Of a DNA stretch of 64,000 nucleotides, positions 44,410-52,969 are shown one piece after another. Under the pieces are notes generated by a model, which saw nothing but the letters and a program-made list of their open reading frames with translations, was not told where the DNA came from and did not search any database. Made by a program: the position numbers and the translations under genes. Source of the DNA: Candidatus Gastranaerophilales bacterium (GTDB taxonomy: Bacteria > Cyanobacteriota > Vampirovibrionia > Gastranaerophilales > Gastranaerophilaceae); contig CALUYO010000007.1 in NCBI GenBank assembly GCA_944325005.1, forward strand, positions 1 through 64,000, given 5' to 3'. Position 1 is the first letter of the stretch. Each line of letters begins with the position of its first letter.

Positions 44410-45005
44410 TGATTTACCCGAAATCAATAGCATCTTTAATAGAGCATTTTCAAAAATTCCCGTCTGTAGGGCCAAAGTCTGCTCAGAGAATGGCATTCTA
44501 TTTATTAAGAATGCCTAAATCTGAGGTGGAAAAATTTGCACAGAGCATGATTGATGCAAAAAATAATACAAAAACATGCGAAATATGTTTTAATCTGTCA
44601 TCAACAAGCCCCTGTGAAATATGCCAGTCTCCTGCAAGGGATAAGTCTACGATTTGTGTTGTGGCTGAAACCAAAGATTTGATAGCTATTGAAAAAACAA
44701 ATGAATATAAAGGCTTGTATCATGTATTGCAAGGATTAATATCTCCAATGGACGGAATTGGAGCGGATGATATAAGGGTAAAAGAACTCCTTAACAGGCT
44801 TACCGATGAAAAAGTCAAGGAGGTTATCCTTGCTTTAAGTCCTTCTGTGGAAGGGGAGGCTACAAGCCTTTATTTAAGCAAATTGATAAAACCTTTCGGG
44901 ATTAAAATATCCCGTATAGCATTCGGCCTGCCTGTTGGGGCTGATCTGGAATATGCTGATGAAATTACACTTGCAAAAGCTCTTGAAGGTAGACGGGAAA
45001 TTTAA
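44409..45005 (+). CDS. recR: Recombination mediator RecR
   Basis: The protein has 198 residues. It has the helix-hairpin-helix (FPSVGPKSAQRMAFYLL), the C4 zinc finger (CEICFNLSSTSPCEIC), a Toprim domain (ICVVAETKDLIAIEKT, GLYHVLQGLISPMDGIG) and a Walker-B-like tail (RIAFGLPVGADLEYADE). It loads RecA at gaps with RecFO. It is coupled to ybaB by a one-base overlap. Confidence 0.95.
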   Translation: MIYPKSIASLIEHFQKFPSVGPKSAQRMAFYLLRMPKSEVEKFAQSMIDAKNNTKTCEICFNLSSTSPCEICQSPARDKSTICVVAETKDLIAIEKTNEYKGLYHVLQGLISPMDGIGADDIRVKELLNRLTDEKVKEVILALSPSVEGEATSLYLSKLIKPFGIKISRIAFGLPVGADLEYADEITLAKALEGRREI

Positions 45006-45018
45006 TGTAATATACAAA

Positions 45019-45047
45019 TTGCATTAAACAAAAATTTCTTGTATAAT
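45019..45047 (+). promoter_or_regulatory. Leaderless-type promoter of mlaE
   Basis: TTGCAT (45019-45024), a 17-base spacer and a perfect TATAAT (45042-45047) end six bases before ATG 45054. Transcription should start on the A of the start codon. Confidence 0.75.
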
Positions 45048-45053
45048 TCAGAA

Positions 45054-45863
45054 ATGAGCAGTATACAAAAGTATTATAAACAGTCAGCAACTTATAAAAT
45101 TTTTTCGGGGATATTTGCAGAGCTTGAAGAATTCCTTGATACTCTCGGTAAAATAACTTTAAATGGAACTGAAGTTATAAAAAGCATCTTTAAAGATGGT
45201 ATTGATAAAAAAGAAGTTGCAGAGCAATGTTACAGATTTGGAGTAACTTCGCTGCCAATAACTCTTTCTATAGTAGGTATGACATCAATTATTGTCGCAT
45301 CTCAGGTAGCGCTGGAAATGGTCAAACAAGGAGGCGGAAATTTTGTCGGTCTGCTTATGACAATACTTATTGTCAGGGAAGTCGGGGTTATAATGTCAGG
45401 TTTTGCAATTATATCTATGATAGGTTCATCACTTGCTTCTGAAATTGCAACGATGCGCGTTACTGAACAAATAGATGCAATTAAAGTTCTGAAAGTTAAC
45501 CCGATAAGTTATCTTTTCGTTCCGCGGGTGTTATCAGGGATTTTAATGATGCCGCCTGTTGTTGTAATTGCCTCAGCAATAGGAGTTATTGCAGGAGCTG
45601 TTACCGCAAATTTAACATCCGGTTTAGGATACAGAGCATTCTTTGATTCGGCATGGCTCGGAATTTATATGAAAGATTTAGGTGTATGCCTTTTAAAAGC
45701 ATTATTTTTTGGAGGAACTATAGCACTAATAAGCTGTTCATGCGGTTATTACGCAAAGGGAGGAGCAAAAGGCGTCGGGGAAGCAACAACAAAAGCTGTA
45801 GTATGGTCATTTGTAGCGATTGTAATATGGGACATGATATTTGCTATAGCATTTTTCTTTTAA
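45054..45863 (+). CDS. mlaE: MlaE-type lipid ABC transporter permease
   Basis: The protein has 269 residues with five to six membrane segments. MlaE signatures are EVGVIMSGFAIISMIGSSLASEIATMRVTEQIDAIKVL and NPISYLFVPRVLSGI. It belongs to the MCE-linked lipid transport system that moves phospholipids across the envelope of diderm bacteria. The start at 45054 is placed by the promoter immediately before it; the TTG at 45039 lies upstream of the -10 box. mlaF follows; the MCE-domain subunit is not in the window. Confidence 0.9.
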   Translation: MSSIQKYYKQSATYKIFSGIFAELEEFLDTLGKITLNGTEVIKSIFKDGIDKKEVAEQCYRFGVTSLPITLSIVGMTSIIVASQVALEMVKQGGGNFVGLLMTILIVREVGVIMSGFAIISMIGSSLASEIATMRVTEQIDAIKVLKVNPISYLFVPRVLSGILMMPPVVVIASAIGVIAGAVTANLTSGLGYRAFFDSAWLGIYMKDLGVCLLKALFFGGTIALISCSCGYYAKGGAKGVGEATTKAVVWSFVAIVIWDMIFAIAFFF

Positions 45864-45883
45864 CGAGGTAAAATCATAAAGTA

Positions 45884-46609
45884 ATGAGTATAGAAGTAAA
45901 AAATTTAGTAAAAATATTTGATGATAAACGTGTAATAGACAATGTATCTTTCAAAGTCGAAAACGGAGAAACACTTGCAATTGTAGGTTTTTCCGGTTCA
46001 GGTAAAAGTACTATATTAAAACTTATATGCGGTCTGTTAAATCCTGACGGAGGAGAAATCATAACTTCGGAAGGAGATATTGCAATGGTATTTCAGTATT
46101 CAGCACTGTTTGATTCACTCAATGTTGCAGATAATATTGCATTTGCTCTTCATGAAAGAAAAGAGTTGAGGAATAAATATACAGAAAAAGAGATTAGAAA
46201 TATTGTTGCAGAAAAATTAGAACTTGTAGGCTTGAAAGGGATTGAAAACAAGTACCCGTCAGAACTTTCAGGCGGCATGCAAAAACGTGTAAGCTTTGCA
46301 CGTGCAATTGTAACCGGACCGAATTCAATACTTTATGATGAACCGACTGCCGGTCTGGATCCCATTTCGTCAACACTGATTGAAGATTATATTGTCAGAC
46401 TTAAAGATGAAACAAATGCAGCATCAGTCGTTGTAACCCACCAGATGTCAACAATTAAAAGAACTGCAGATAAAGTAATCATGCTTTATGGAGGGAAAGT
46501 TGTTTTTGAGGGAACTCCTGAACAAATGCTTAGACAGGACAACGAATATACAAAACAATTTGTCACAGCTTCGCTCGAAGGCCCTATGAAAATGATTTCG
46601 GAAAATTAA
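45884..46609 (+). CDS. mlaF: MlaF-type lipid ABC transporter ATPase
   Basis: The protein has 241 residues. Walker A is GFSGSGKST, the Q-loop AMVFQYSALFDSLNV, the signature LSGGMQKRVSFARA, Walker B ILYDEPTAGLDP and the switch VTHQ. The phrase FQYSALFDSLNVADNIAF is typical of MlaF. It lies 20 bases after mlaE with its own GAGG site. Confidence 0.92.
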   Translation: MSIEVKNLVKIFDDKRVIDNVSFKVENGETLAIVGFSGSGKSTILKLICGLLNPDGGEIITSEGDIAMVFQYSALFDSLNVADNIAFALHERKELRNKYTEKEIRNIVAEKLELVGLKGIENKYPSELSGGMQKRVSFARAIVTGPNSILYDEPTAGLDPISSTLIEDYIVRLKDETNAASVVVTHQMSTIKRTADKVIMLYGGKVVFEGTPEQMLRQDNEYTKQFVTASLEGPMKMISEN

Positions 46610-46621
46610 GAAAGGGATAAT

Positions 46622-47872
46622 ATGAATATAGAAAAATTATTTAATAAAGAGGTTATGTCTCTTGATACATATATTATGTTCAGGCTTAAAGAAGAAACTG
46701 CAAGACTGAAAGATGAACTTATCTCAAGAAACAGAGCGCCGATTTCATTATCAATGGGGGCACCTACAGCGAAACCGCCGGAAGGATTAATAAAAAGATT
46801 AAAAGAAATTTTGGACGAGGACGGAATTCATATGTATTCAACTCCGAAAGGGGAGCAATATTTTAGAGAAGCAATTGCTCAAAGAATGAAAAAGCGTTTC
46901 GGCGTAGAATTAAATCCTGACACTGAAATATTCTCACTTGTCGGCTCCAAAGAAGGTATTGCGAACCTTGTAAGATTTATCACAACTCCAAAGCACGATG
47001 AATTTGAAAAAGATGTAATTATGGTTCCTGATCCATGTTATGCCTCGTATTTACAGTTTATAAAATGTTCCGGTGCAAAAGCATATCCAATGCCTTTAAC
47101 GAAAGAAAATAATTATCAACCTGATGTAGAGAAAATATATAATCAGATAATTAAAGACGGCTATAAAGCCGAAAATATAAAAGCTCTGTTTATAAATTAT
47201 CCGAACAACCCGCTTGGACGCTCTGCAACACGAGAATATGTACAATCTGTTATTAAGTTCTGCAAAAAATATGACATTTTGCTTGTATCCGACGCTGCAT
47301 ATTGTGATATGTACTTTACAGAAGAAGAAAAACCTTTCAGCATATTTGAACTTGACGGCGGGAAAGACACAGGCATTGAATTTTACAGTTTTTCAAAACC
47401 TTATGCCGTTACAGGCTGGAGATTAGGCTGGGTCTGCGGAAACAAAGAGGTTGTACAAAGATTTGGCAAAGGAAAGTCTACAATTGATAACGGGATATTT
47501 AAAGCTCTCCAAAAAGCCTGTGCAGAAATTTTAAATTCAGATGAAGGCGACAAATATATAGAAGAAAAAAATAAAGGTTACGCAAGAAAACAGGCAATAA
47601 TGGTAAAAGGTTTCAAAGAACTGGGCTGGCCTATTGATGAAAAGACTGTTCCGCATACAACTTTTTACTTATGGCTTCCAATCCCTGAAAGATACAATTC
47701 CGCTTTCAGCTTCTGTGAAGATGTATTGAAAACATCAGGTGTAGTTCTTGTACCGGGAAATGCATTTGGACACTATGGAGAAGGTTTTTTCAGACTTTCA
47801 TTTGTCTGCTCAGATGAACAGCTACAGGAAGTTATTGACAGATTTAAGACTGACGGATTTACATTTAATTAA
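46622..47872 (+). CDS. Class I/II PLP-dependent aminotransferase
   Basis: The protein has 416 residues. The fold type I core has LVGSKEGIANLVRFI, NYPNNPLGRSATREY, VSDAAYCDMYF and the PLP-lysine motif SFSKPYAVTGWRLGWVCG. The C-terminal Arg for carboxylate binding lies in FFRLSFVCSDE. It is related to the aspartate/LL-diaminopimelate aminotransferase group, but the substrate cannot be assigned by eye. It lies 13 bases after mlaF with GAAAGGG, so it is probably in the same transcript. Confidence 0.88.
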   Translation: MNIEKLFNKEVMSLDTYIMFRLKEETARLKDELISRNRAPISLSMGAPTAKPPEGLIKRLKEILDEDGIHMYSTPKGEQYFREAIAQRMKKRFGVELNPDTEIFSLVGSKEGIANLVRFITTPKHDEFEKDVIMVPDPCYASYLQFIKCSGAKAYPMPLTKENNYQPDVEKIYNQIIKDGYKAENIKALFINYPNNPLGRSATREYVQSVIKFCKKYDILLVSDAAYCDMYFTEEEKPFSIFELDGGKDTGIEFYSFSKPYAVTGWRLGWVCGNKEVVQRFGKGKSTIDNGIFKALQKACAEILNSDEGDKYIEEKNKGYARKQAIMVKGFKELGWPIDEKTVPHTTFYLWLPIPERYNSAFSFCEDVLKTSGVVLVPGNAFGHYGEGFFRLSFVCSDEQLQEVIDRFKTDGFTFN

Positions 47873-47877
47873 ATTAC

Positions 47878-47904
47878 AAAAGGCTCCATAAAGGAGCCTT
47901 TTTA
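47878..47904 (+). terminator. Bidirectional terminator
   Basis: The stem AAAAGGCTCC/GGAGCCTTTT (47878-47902) has a 5-base loop and a T run. It separates the aminotransferase gene from the convergent prepilin, whose stop it touches. Confidence 0.85.
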
Positions 47905-48590
47905 ATAAGTCATTTCCCAGTTATCATTTAGTATTTTTCCGAAACAGCCTCCTACTGCCGATTGAGCAAGACATCTGTTTTTATAAGAAGTTTCACGTGC
48001 ATCTTCTGTCATTGGAGCACTGGGAGCTCTATCATCAATTAAACCGTTATTATAGATAAATACAAAAAACAAATCTCTACCATGGATATTTGGTCCTTTT
48101 TTACCGTTAATATCAACCATAACATTAACAAGTTTATCACCTTCAACGGCGTAATTTGGTCTTATAGATGCACCATTTGCAAGAAGATAAGATTTTAAAT
48201 TAGCCTGCATAACACTATAATCAGCACCATTCATATCCTTATAAGCATCAGCAAAACAGTCGTTTGTACTATCGCAAGTCTGGACAACTCTAAAATAGTT
48301 TGTAATAAAAGTTCCAAGTGCAGTATTAGAGGCTAAACCTGCTTCTTTAAGATTAACAGCATTTTTATCTGACTGGTACAGCAATAACGCTTGTGAAAGC
48401 TCATTATAAACCTTATGCAATTGCGTTACATAAGTCTTTCGCTGGTGATTTTGCATCAACGTAGGAACAGTCATGGCAGAAACAACTCCTATTATTCCCA
48501 GCGTGACCAAGACCTCTGCTAATGTAAAACCCAGATAGGAGCTTAGATTACGCCCCCCCCCCGCGTTTCATATTTGAATAATTTTTTCAT
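47902..48590 (-). CDS. Prepilin-like gene, out of frame at G10 tract
   Basis: The ATG at 48590, with AAAGGAG upstream, begins MKKLFKYETRGGGV and then meets TAA, because the G run at 48553-48562 has ten bases. With 11 G the frame reads RGGGRNLSSYLG then FTLAEVLVTLGIIGVVSAMT and continues uninterrupted to ILNDNWEMTY at 47902. The downstream body is fully open, with no other damage, so the gene looks switched off rather than decayed. An internal TTG at 48510 could start a leaderless pilin fragment but would lack the cleavage site. The 5' 204 bases are identical to those at 51454-51657. Confidence 0.8.
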
Positions 48591-48604
48591 TTGTGCTCCT
48601 TTCT
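48401..48604 (-). repeat. 204-bp exact direct repeat, copy A
   Basis: It is base-for-base the same as 51454-51657 by my reading. It covers the ribosome site, start codon, G10 tract, leader and conserved pilin helix. Similarity drops sharply past either end. Confidence 0.85.
48553..48562 (-). repeat. Homopolymer G10 in prepilin leader
   Basis: Ten consecutive C on the plus strand. One more base would restore the reading frame of the prepilin. Confidence 0.85.
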
Positions 48605-48644
48605 GATTTATACTATACATTATATCATTATTTTTTCAATTTTT

Positions 48645-48684
48645 CAATAAAAGCACCGCCGTAATAAAGACGATGCTTTTTTTA
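48645..48684 (-). terminator. Terminator after the small HEAT-like gene
   Basis: The arms AAAAGCACCG (48649-48658) and CGATGCTTTT (48671-48680), with one G-U pair, and a minus-strand T run follow the stop at 48732 at a distance of about 50 bases. Confidence 0.55.
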
Positions 48685-48731
48685 TATATAAAATCTGGCA
48701 AATTTAATATATTTCTTTTTTGCCGCGTATT

Positions 48732-49103
48732 TTATGAAAGTGCCATTAAAGCTTTCACAGAACGCGCATTATCTCTAACTTCTTCATCAGAGTGCATTTC
48801 AACAGTATCTTCGAGAATTTTCATAGCTTCTGACTTATCATCAAGAGATAATAATTCATTAATTGTGCTCATAGCAACAACTGTTGACATATCATTGATA
48901 CCTTTGCCTTTGTTTGTAATAACAATTTTCAAAGAATCATGCATATTTTTTTTCACTAACGCACGTGCAGTCATCTCTCTAATTGCATCTACTTTAGAAT
49001 TAGTCCCAACGTCTTCTAAAATAGAAATTGTTTCGGGATTAGGATTTAAACCCAAACCCTCAATTACATTTGTTACATCTTTAACTATTTTTTTATCTAC
49101 CAT
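48732..49103 (-). CDS. Small helical HEAT-like protein
   Basis: The protein has 123 residues, all helical by appearance, with repeated units ending in small residues (DVGTNSKVDAIREMTARAL, SDEEVRDNARSVKALMAL). It resembles the HEAT-like domain of the protein at 19542-20720. GAAGGGGAAGT precedes the ATG. It lies 18 bases after the FxG-motif gene and is likely cotranscribed. The function is unknown; a binding partner role is plausible. Confidence 0.65.
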   Translation of the reverse strand: MVDKKIVKDVTNVIEGLGLNPNPETISILEDVGTNSKVDAIREMTARALVKKNMHDSLKIVITNKGKGINDMSTVVAMSTINELLSLDDKSEAMKILEDTVEMHSDEEVRDNARSVKALMALS

Positions 49104-49121
49104 TTTACTTCCCCTTCTCTA

Positions 49122-49637
49122 TTATGCAGCAGCTTCCCATTGTGCAATTTTGTCAGTTGCAAGCTGTCTTGCCGCAGCCATGTCATCCATTTTTGATACA
49201 GACTTCACAGAAATTCCGGAAGATATCAGATCAGATACAGATGTATTAAGAGTATCTTTCATAGAATTAAACATTGAAACAGCCTTCTCTTTTGCAGGAG
49301 TAAATGAAATTTCAATATTGTTCAACTTATTCCAGCCGTTAACAACATTTTCTTTCATTCTGTTACCAAATGCAACAACTGAATTGATCATGTTCTGAAA
49401 CTTTTCTCCAATTCCGGAGATAGAGCCAACCAGTGCACTTGCTTTTAATTTTCCTGTAAAACTTGGCTGATCAGCCTTTTTAGAAGAAGATTCAAAAACA
49501 TCTGCAGTTAACACATTACCTTTGAATGATGATGCTGCAAAAGGATTTGTTGAATTTGAATTTCTTTGAGTTGTTGTTTCGTGTTTGCTGGTATTAAATA
49601 AGCGTTCACGAATTGATGGAATTGATAAATTTGCCAT
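49122..49637 (-). CDS. FxG-motif protein of unknown function
   Basis: The protein has 171 residues from ATG 49637, with AAAGGATACTAACA upstream; the longer frame from 49706 has no ribosome site. The N-terminal third is Ser/Thr/Asn-rich and disordered, and contains two FxG motifs (AASSFKGNV and QPSFTGKLK). The C-terminal part is amphipathic helix (MINSVVAFGNRMKENVVNGW, VKSVSKMDDMAAARQL). No signal peptide is visible. It is the first gene of a two-gene unit with the small HEAT-like protein. Confidence 0.6.
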   Translation of the reverse strand: MANLSIPSIRERLFNTSKHETTTQRNSNSTNPFAASSFKGNVLTADVFESSSKKADQPSFTGKLKASALVGSISGIGEKFQNMINSVVAFGNRMKENVVNGWNKLNNIEISFTPAKEKAVSMFNSMKDTLNTSVSDLISSGISVKSVSKMDDMAAARQLATDKIAQWEAAA

Positions 49638-49774
49638 TGTTAGTATCCTTTCGTATAACTTTATCGACCTTAATAGAATATCATTATAAAAAATATAATG
49701 GCTCAACCTTTTGGAGTATTATTATTTGAATTTCTTATACTTTAGTTGTAAAATTAATCAGAAAGGTTATTAAT

Positions 49775-50554
49775 ATGACGGAATATGAAAATTTAAATAA
49801 ATTGATAGAAACAGTACGTACATTACGTTCTCCACAGGGTTGTGAGTGGGACAGGGCACAAACACACAAGACCTTGCGCCCGAACATGCTTGAGGAAGCC
49901 TATGAGGCAGTAGATGCCATGAATTCAGGCGATATAAAACACCTGAAAGAAGAACTAGGTGACGTTCTTTTACAAGTACTGTTGCACGCCCAGATAGCAG
50001 ACGATGAAGGAAATTTCAACCTTGACGATGTCGCAAAAGGATTAAATGAAAAACTTATTCACCGCCATCCGCATGTATTTGGAAATGTCAAGGTTAATTC
50101 AACACAAGATATAATTGACAATTGGGATAAGTTAAAAAAGGAAGAAAAACCGCACAGAAGATCAGCAATGGATGGAATTTCAAAATCCCAGTCTGCGTTA
50201 ATGAGTGCACAAAAAATTAGCAAACGCGCGGTGAAACATGGTTTTGAATGGCCTGATGAAGCATCTTTATATGACTGTATTTCCTCAGAATTTCAGGAAT
50301 TCAAAGATGCAGTAAAGGAAAACGATAAAGACCATATGGAAGAAGAAATGGGAGATATACTGTTTGCAATCGTTAACCTTGCACGTTGGAATAAAATTGA
50401 CGCTGAACAGGCCCTCTTAAATGCAAATAAAAAGTTCATGGCACGCTTCAGGAAAATGGAAGAATTAGCAGAAAAACCGTTAGAAAATTATGATTTTCGG
50501 GAATATGATATATTATGGAAGCGGGCCAAGGAAAGCATATCAACTAATTGTTAA
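49775..50554 (+). CDS. mazG: Nucleoside triphosphate pyrophosphohydrolase MazG
   Basis: The protein has 259 residues with two tandem MazG domains. The first has CEWDRAQTHKTLRPNMLEEAYEAVDA and the metal-binding EELGDVLLQVLLHAQ; the second has EFQEFKDAV and EEMGDILFAIVNLARW. It hydrolyses NTPs to NMP and pyrophosphate, a housecleaning function. GAAAGG precedes the ATG. Confidence 0.93.
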   Translation: MTEYENLNKLIETVRTLRSPQGCEWDRAQTHKTLRPNMLEEAYEAVDAMNSGDIKHLKEELGDVLLQVLLHAQIADDEGNFNLDDVAKGLNEKLIHRHPHVFGNVKVNSTQDIIDNWDKLKKEEKPHRRSAMDGISKSQSALMSAQKISKRAVKHGFEWPDEASLYDCISSEFQEFKDAVKENDKDHMEEEMGDILFAIVNLARWNKIDAEQALLNANKKFMARFRKMEELAEKPLENYDFREYDILWKRAKESISTNC

Positions 50555-50641
50555 CAAATGTAAAGTATCGTTACCCCAAAAAAGCAATTCCTAAATAAAA
50601 AAATCCTTTATATAAATATACAGGAAAGAGGATAAGATTTT

Positions 50642-50845
50642 ATGAAAGAACAGGAATTAAATACTTTGATGTCTGTAGTTTCAGACCCCATTAAAAATGT
50701 TTATAAAATTGAATCAAGAAAAGACTTGGAAGAAATTCAACGTATTATAAGAATTTTCAATATTTCTGAAAGTCAGCATAATAAACATGCAATGCTTTCT
50801 ATTAAAAATCTTGCCACTTTGAGATTAGTTTTAAGCAACAATTAA
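50642..50845 (+). CDS. Small protein of unknown function
   Basis: The protein has 67 residues, helical and charged (KIESRKDLEEIQRIIRIFNI). A good ribosome site, AGAGGAT, lies before the ATG and a terminator follows, so it reads as a complete monocistronic gene. No family is recognised. Confidence 0.6.
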   Translation: MKEQELNTLMSVVSDPIKNVYKIESRKDLEEIQRIIRIFNISESQHNKHAMLSIKNLATLRLVLSNN

Positions 50846-50875
50846 TACTCTTGCCCATAATAAAATCCATAATAT

Positions 50876-50901
50876 AAAAGCCCTGAATATTCAGGGCTTT
50901 G
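50876..50901 (+). terminator. Terminator of the 67-residue gene
   Basis: The stem AAAAGCCCTGA/TCAGGGCTTT (50876-50900) has a short loop; the T run is interrupted (TTTGCTGTTTTT). Confidence 0.65.
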
Positions 50902-50933
50902 CTGTTTTTATAATATTTTATAATATATATTTG

Positions 50934-51643
50934 CTAATAAGTCATTTCCCAATTATCATTTAAGATTTTGCCGAAACATCCCCACCAATAAGTTCCGCTA
51001 GAACCGGCAGAACATATAGTTGTAAATAGTTCTTCTCTTTGTTCTTTAGATAATGGCGCTGTCAATGTCAGCCCCGGGTTGCTGTCATCAATCATGGCAT
51101 TTTCATATAGCATAAGAGGGAAAGTATCTCTTCCTATAATATTGGGGCCATTAGGACCATTTGTATCAACATACAACTGAACACGTCCGTTGGTATTTCC
51201 AGAAACAGCAAAAGAAGCGCCACTTGCCAGAACAAATTTGTTAAACCCGGAAGCGAAAAGATCCCCCATACTTGCACCATTCAGACGTTTGTATTCATTA
51301 GCAAAACAAGGAGTACTATCGGTCCCGCAATCAGTAACAACTTTAAAATAAGTTTTTACCCAGTTTGCTGCAGAAGCTGTAGAAGTTAATCCGGCTTCCT
51401 TCAAATTTATTGCGTTTCTGTCCGTCATATATTGTAAAGCTGCTTGCTGAGCTTCATTATAAACCTTATGCAATTGCGTTACATAAGTCTTTCGCTGGTG
51501 ATTTTGCATCAACGTAGGAACAGTCATGGCAGAAACAACTCCTATTATTCCCAGCGTGACCAAGACCTCTGCTAATGTAAAACCCAGATAGGAGCTTAGA
51601 TTACGCCCCCCCCCCGCGTTTCATATTTGAATAATTTTTTCAT
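50934..51643 (-). CDS. Prepilin-like gene, out of frame at G10 tract (second copy)
   Basis: The first 204 bases are the same as the gene at 47902-48590: ATG at 51643, AAAGGAG upstream and G10 at 51606-51615. The start codon therefore runs into an early stop, and one extra G would restore FTLAEVLVTLGIIGVV. The body downstream is open and different in sequence, with NGPNGPNIIGRDTF and the conserved end ILNDNWEMTY. It is a second phase-off member of the same family with its own variable domain. Confidence 0.8.
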
Positions 51644-51657
51644 TTGTGCTCCTTTCT
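51454..51657 (-). repeat. 204-bp exact direct repeat, copy B
   Basis: It is identical to 48401-48604 and in the same orientation, 3.05 kb apart. It spans the 5' end of the second off-phase prepilin gene. Confidence 0.85.
51606..51615 (-). repeat. Homopolymer G10 in prepilin leader (second copy)
   Basis: Ten consecutive C on the plus strand inside the 204-bp repeat. Confidence 0.85.
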
Positions 51658-51697
51658 TTATTTTCATTTTAGCATATATTTCTATATTCTTCAATAT

Positions 51698-52969
51698 TTA
51701 ACCTATAAGGGTATTTATAAAATCTGTTACTTCTTTCATCGAATATATATCTTTTACTATAAAAAAATCTTTGCCGGTTTGTTCTTTTACATAAGAAAGA
51801 GTTTTTCCGTCAAGAAAATCTTCTGAATAAGGTTTAAGCATAACTGAAGGAATAATTATCGTATCTGCATCAATATCTTTTACTGTTTTGATTAAATCAT
51901 CAGTAGTTATCAGTCCCGCAACAGTTATATCACTACCCCAATAATCTGATTTAACAGGATTAACAGTTACCGTTAAATTTTTTATTTTATTGAGTTTTAT
52001 TGCAATTTTGTCAATTGCATATTTTGCAGCATAACTTGTGGCAAAAGACAGTTTTAACGGTTTATTTATTTTATCAGGCAACTTCTGCAACTTAAAATCA
52101 TCCAGAAGCATTCTCAAAGCCCCCACACCATCGTCCAGCTGATTAAAGTTACCGTAATATTTTGCCGGAGGAATATCCATGCAAGCAAGCAGAAAAAATT
52201 CATCAGAACAACACACCCGCTTATATTTAGAAGCTATTTTAATTGTTTCTTCCGCACATTTTTTATCTACCTGTTTTAATCCTTCTTTACGAAATTGGGT
52301 AACGCCAACAGGCACAATAGCTACAGATAAAACCGTATTTTTTAATTTTGCAAGATCGGAAAGAGTCCTTTCCAACTCGTTACCGTCATTATATCCGGGA
52401 CATAATACAATTTGCGCATGAAACGGAATTTTATTTTCCCTAAACCATTTTAAATTTTCCAGAGCCTTTCCGGCATTAGGGTTTCTAAGCATTTTAACAC
52501 GCAAGTCAGGATTTGTAGTGTGCACTGATACATAAAACGGCCCGAGATGCATACGTTTTATACGTTCCTTATCTTTTTCCGTTAAATTTGTAAGTGTTAT
52601 ATAAGTTCCTTGAAGATAAGATAATCTGTAATCATCATCTTTAACATATAAAGTTTCTCTTAATCCCTTTGGCTGCTGGTCAACAAAGCAGAAAATACAG
52701 TGGTTTAAACATGGTTTAACCCTGTCAAATACAGCACTTTCAAAAATTATTCCAAGATCTTCATCATAATCTTTTTCCAGTTCTATAACTTCAACTTCAC
52801 CATCAGCCTTTTTTATCTCAAGAGTTAAACATTCTGATTTACACAAAAAATTATAGTCAATCATATCAAGCATCTCCATCTCATCAATTGATATGATTTC
52901 GTCACCCATTTTAATGTCCAGTTCCTGAGCAATCGAGCCTTCAACAATTCCACTAACTATTGCCGGCAT
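51698..52969 (-). CDS. PDZ/radical SAM/DUF512 protein
   Basis: The protein has 423 residues. An N-terminal PDZ-like segment (VEGSIAQELDIKMGDEIISI) is followed by the radical-SAM cluster motif CLNHCIFCF (CxxxCxxC) and the C-terminal DUF512 domain (GALRMLLDDF, ATSYAAKYAID, GSDITVAGLITTDDL). The family is widespread in anaerobes and cyanobacteria; its substrate is not established. The start overlaps the padR-like gene by 17 bases. Confidence 0.85.
   Translation of the reverse strand: MPAIVSGIVEGSIAQELDIKMGDEIISIDEMEMLDMIDYNFLCKSECLTLEIKKADGEVEVIELEKDYDEDLGIIFESAVFDRVKPCLNHCIFCFVDQQPKGLRETLYVKDDDYRLSYLQGTYITLTNLTEKDKERIKRMHLGPFYVSVHTTNPDLRVKMLRNPNAGKALENLKWFRENKIPFHAQIVLCPGYNDGNELERTLSDLAKLKNTVLSVAIVPVGVTQFRKEGLKQVDKKCAEETIKIASKYKRVCCSDEFFLLACMDIPPAKYYGNFNQLDDGVGALRMLLDDFKLQKLPDKINKPLKLSFATSYAAKYAIDKIAIKLNKIKNLTVTVNPVKSDYWGSDITVAGLITTDDLIKTVKDIDADTIIIPSVMLKPYSEDFLDGKTLSYVKEQTGKDFFIVKDIYSMKEVTDFINTLIG

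Noticed and set aside
47902..48510. Internal TTG start for the off-phase prepilin
   Set aside because: It would lack the leader and cleavage site and has no ribosome site; the real ATG at 48590 has AAAGGAG and is only one base out of frame.
48673..49398. Plus-strand open frame of 241 codons
   Set aside because: It is the antisense of the HEAT-like and FxG genes at 48732-49637, which have ribosome sites and sensible composition; the plus-strand product is hydrophobic low-complexity sequence.
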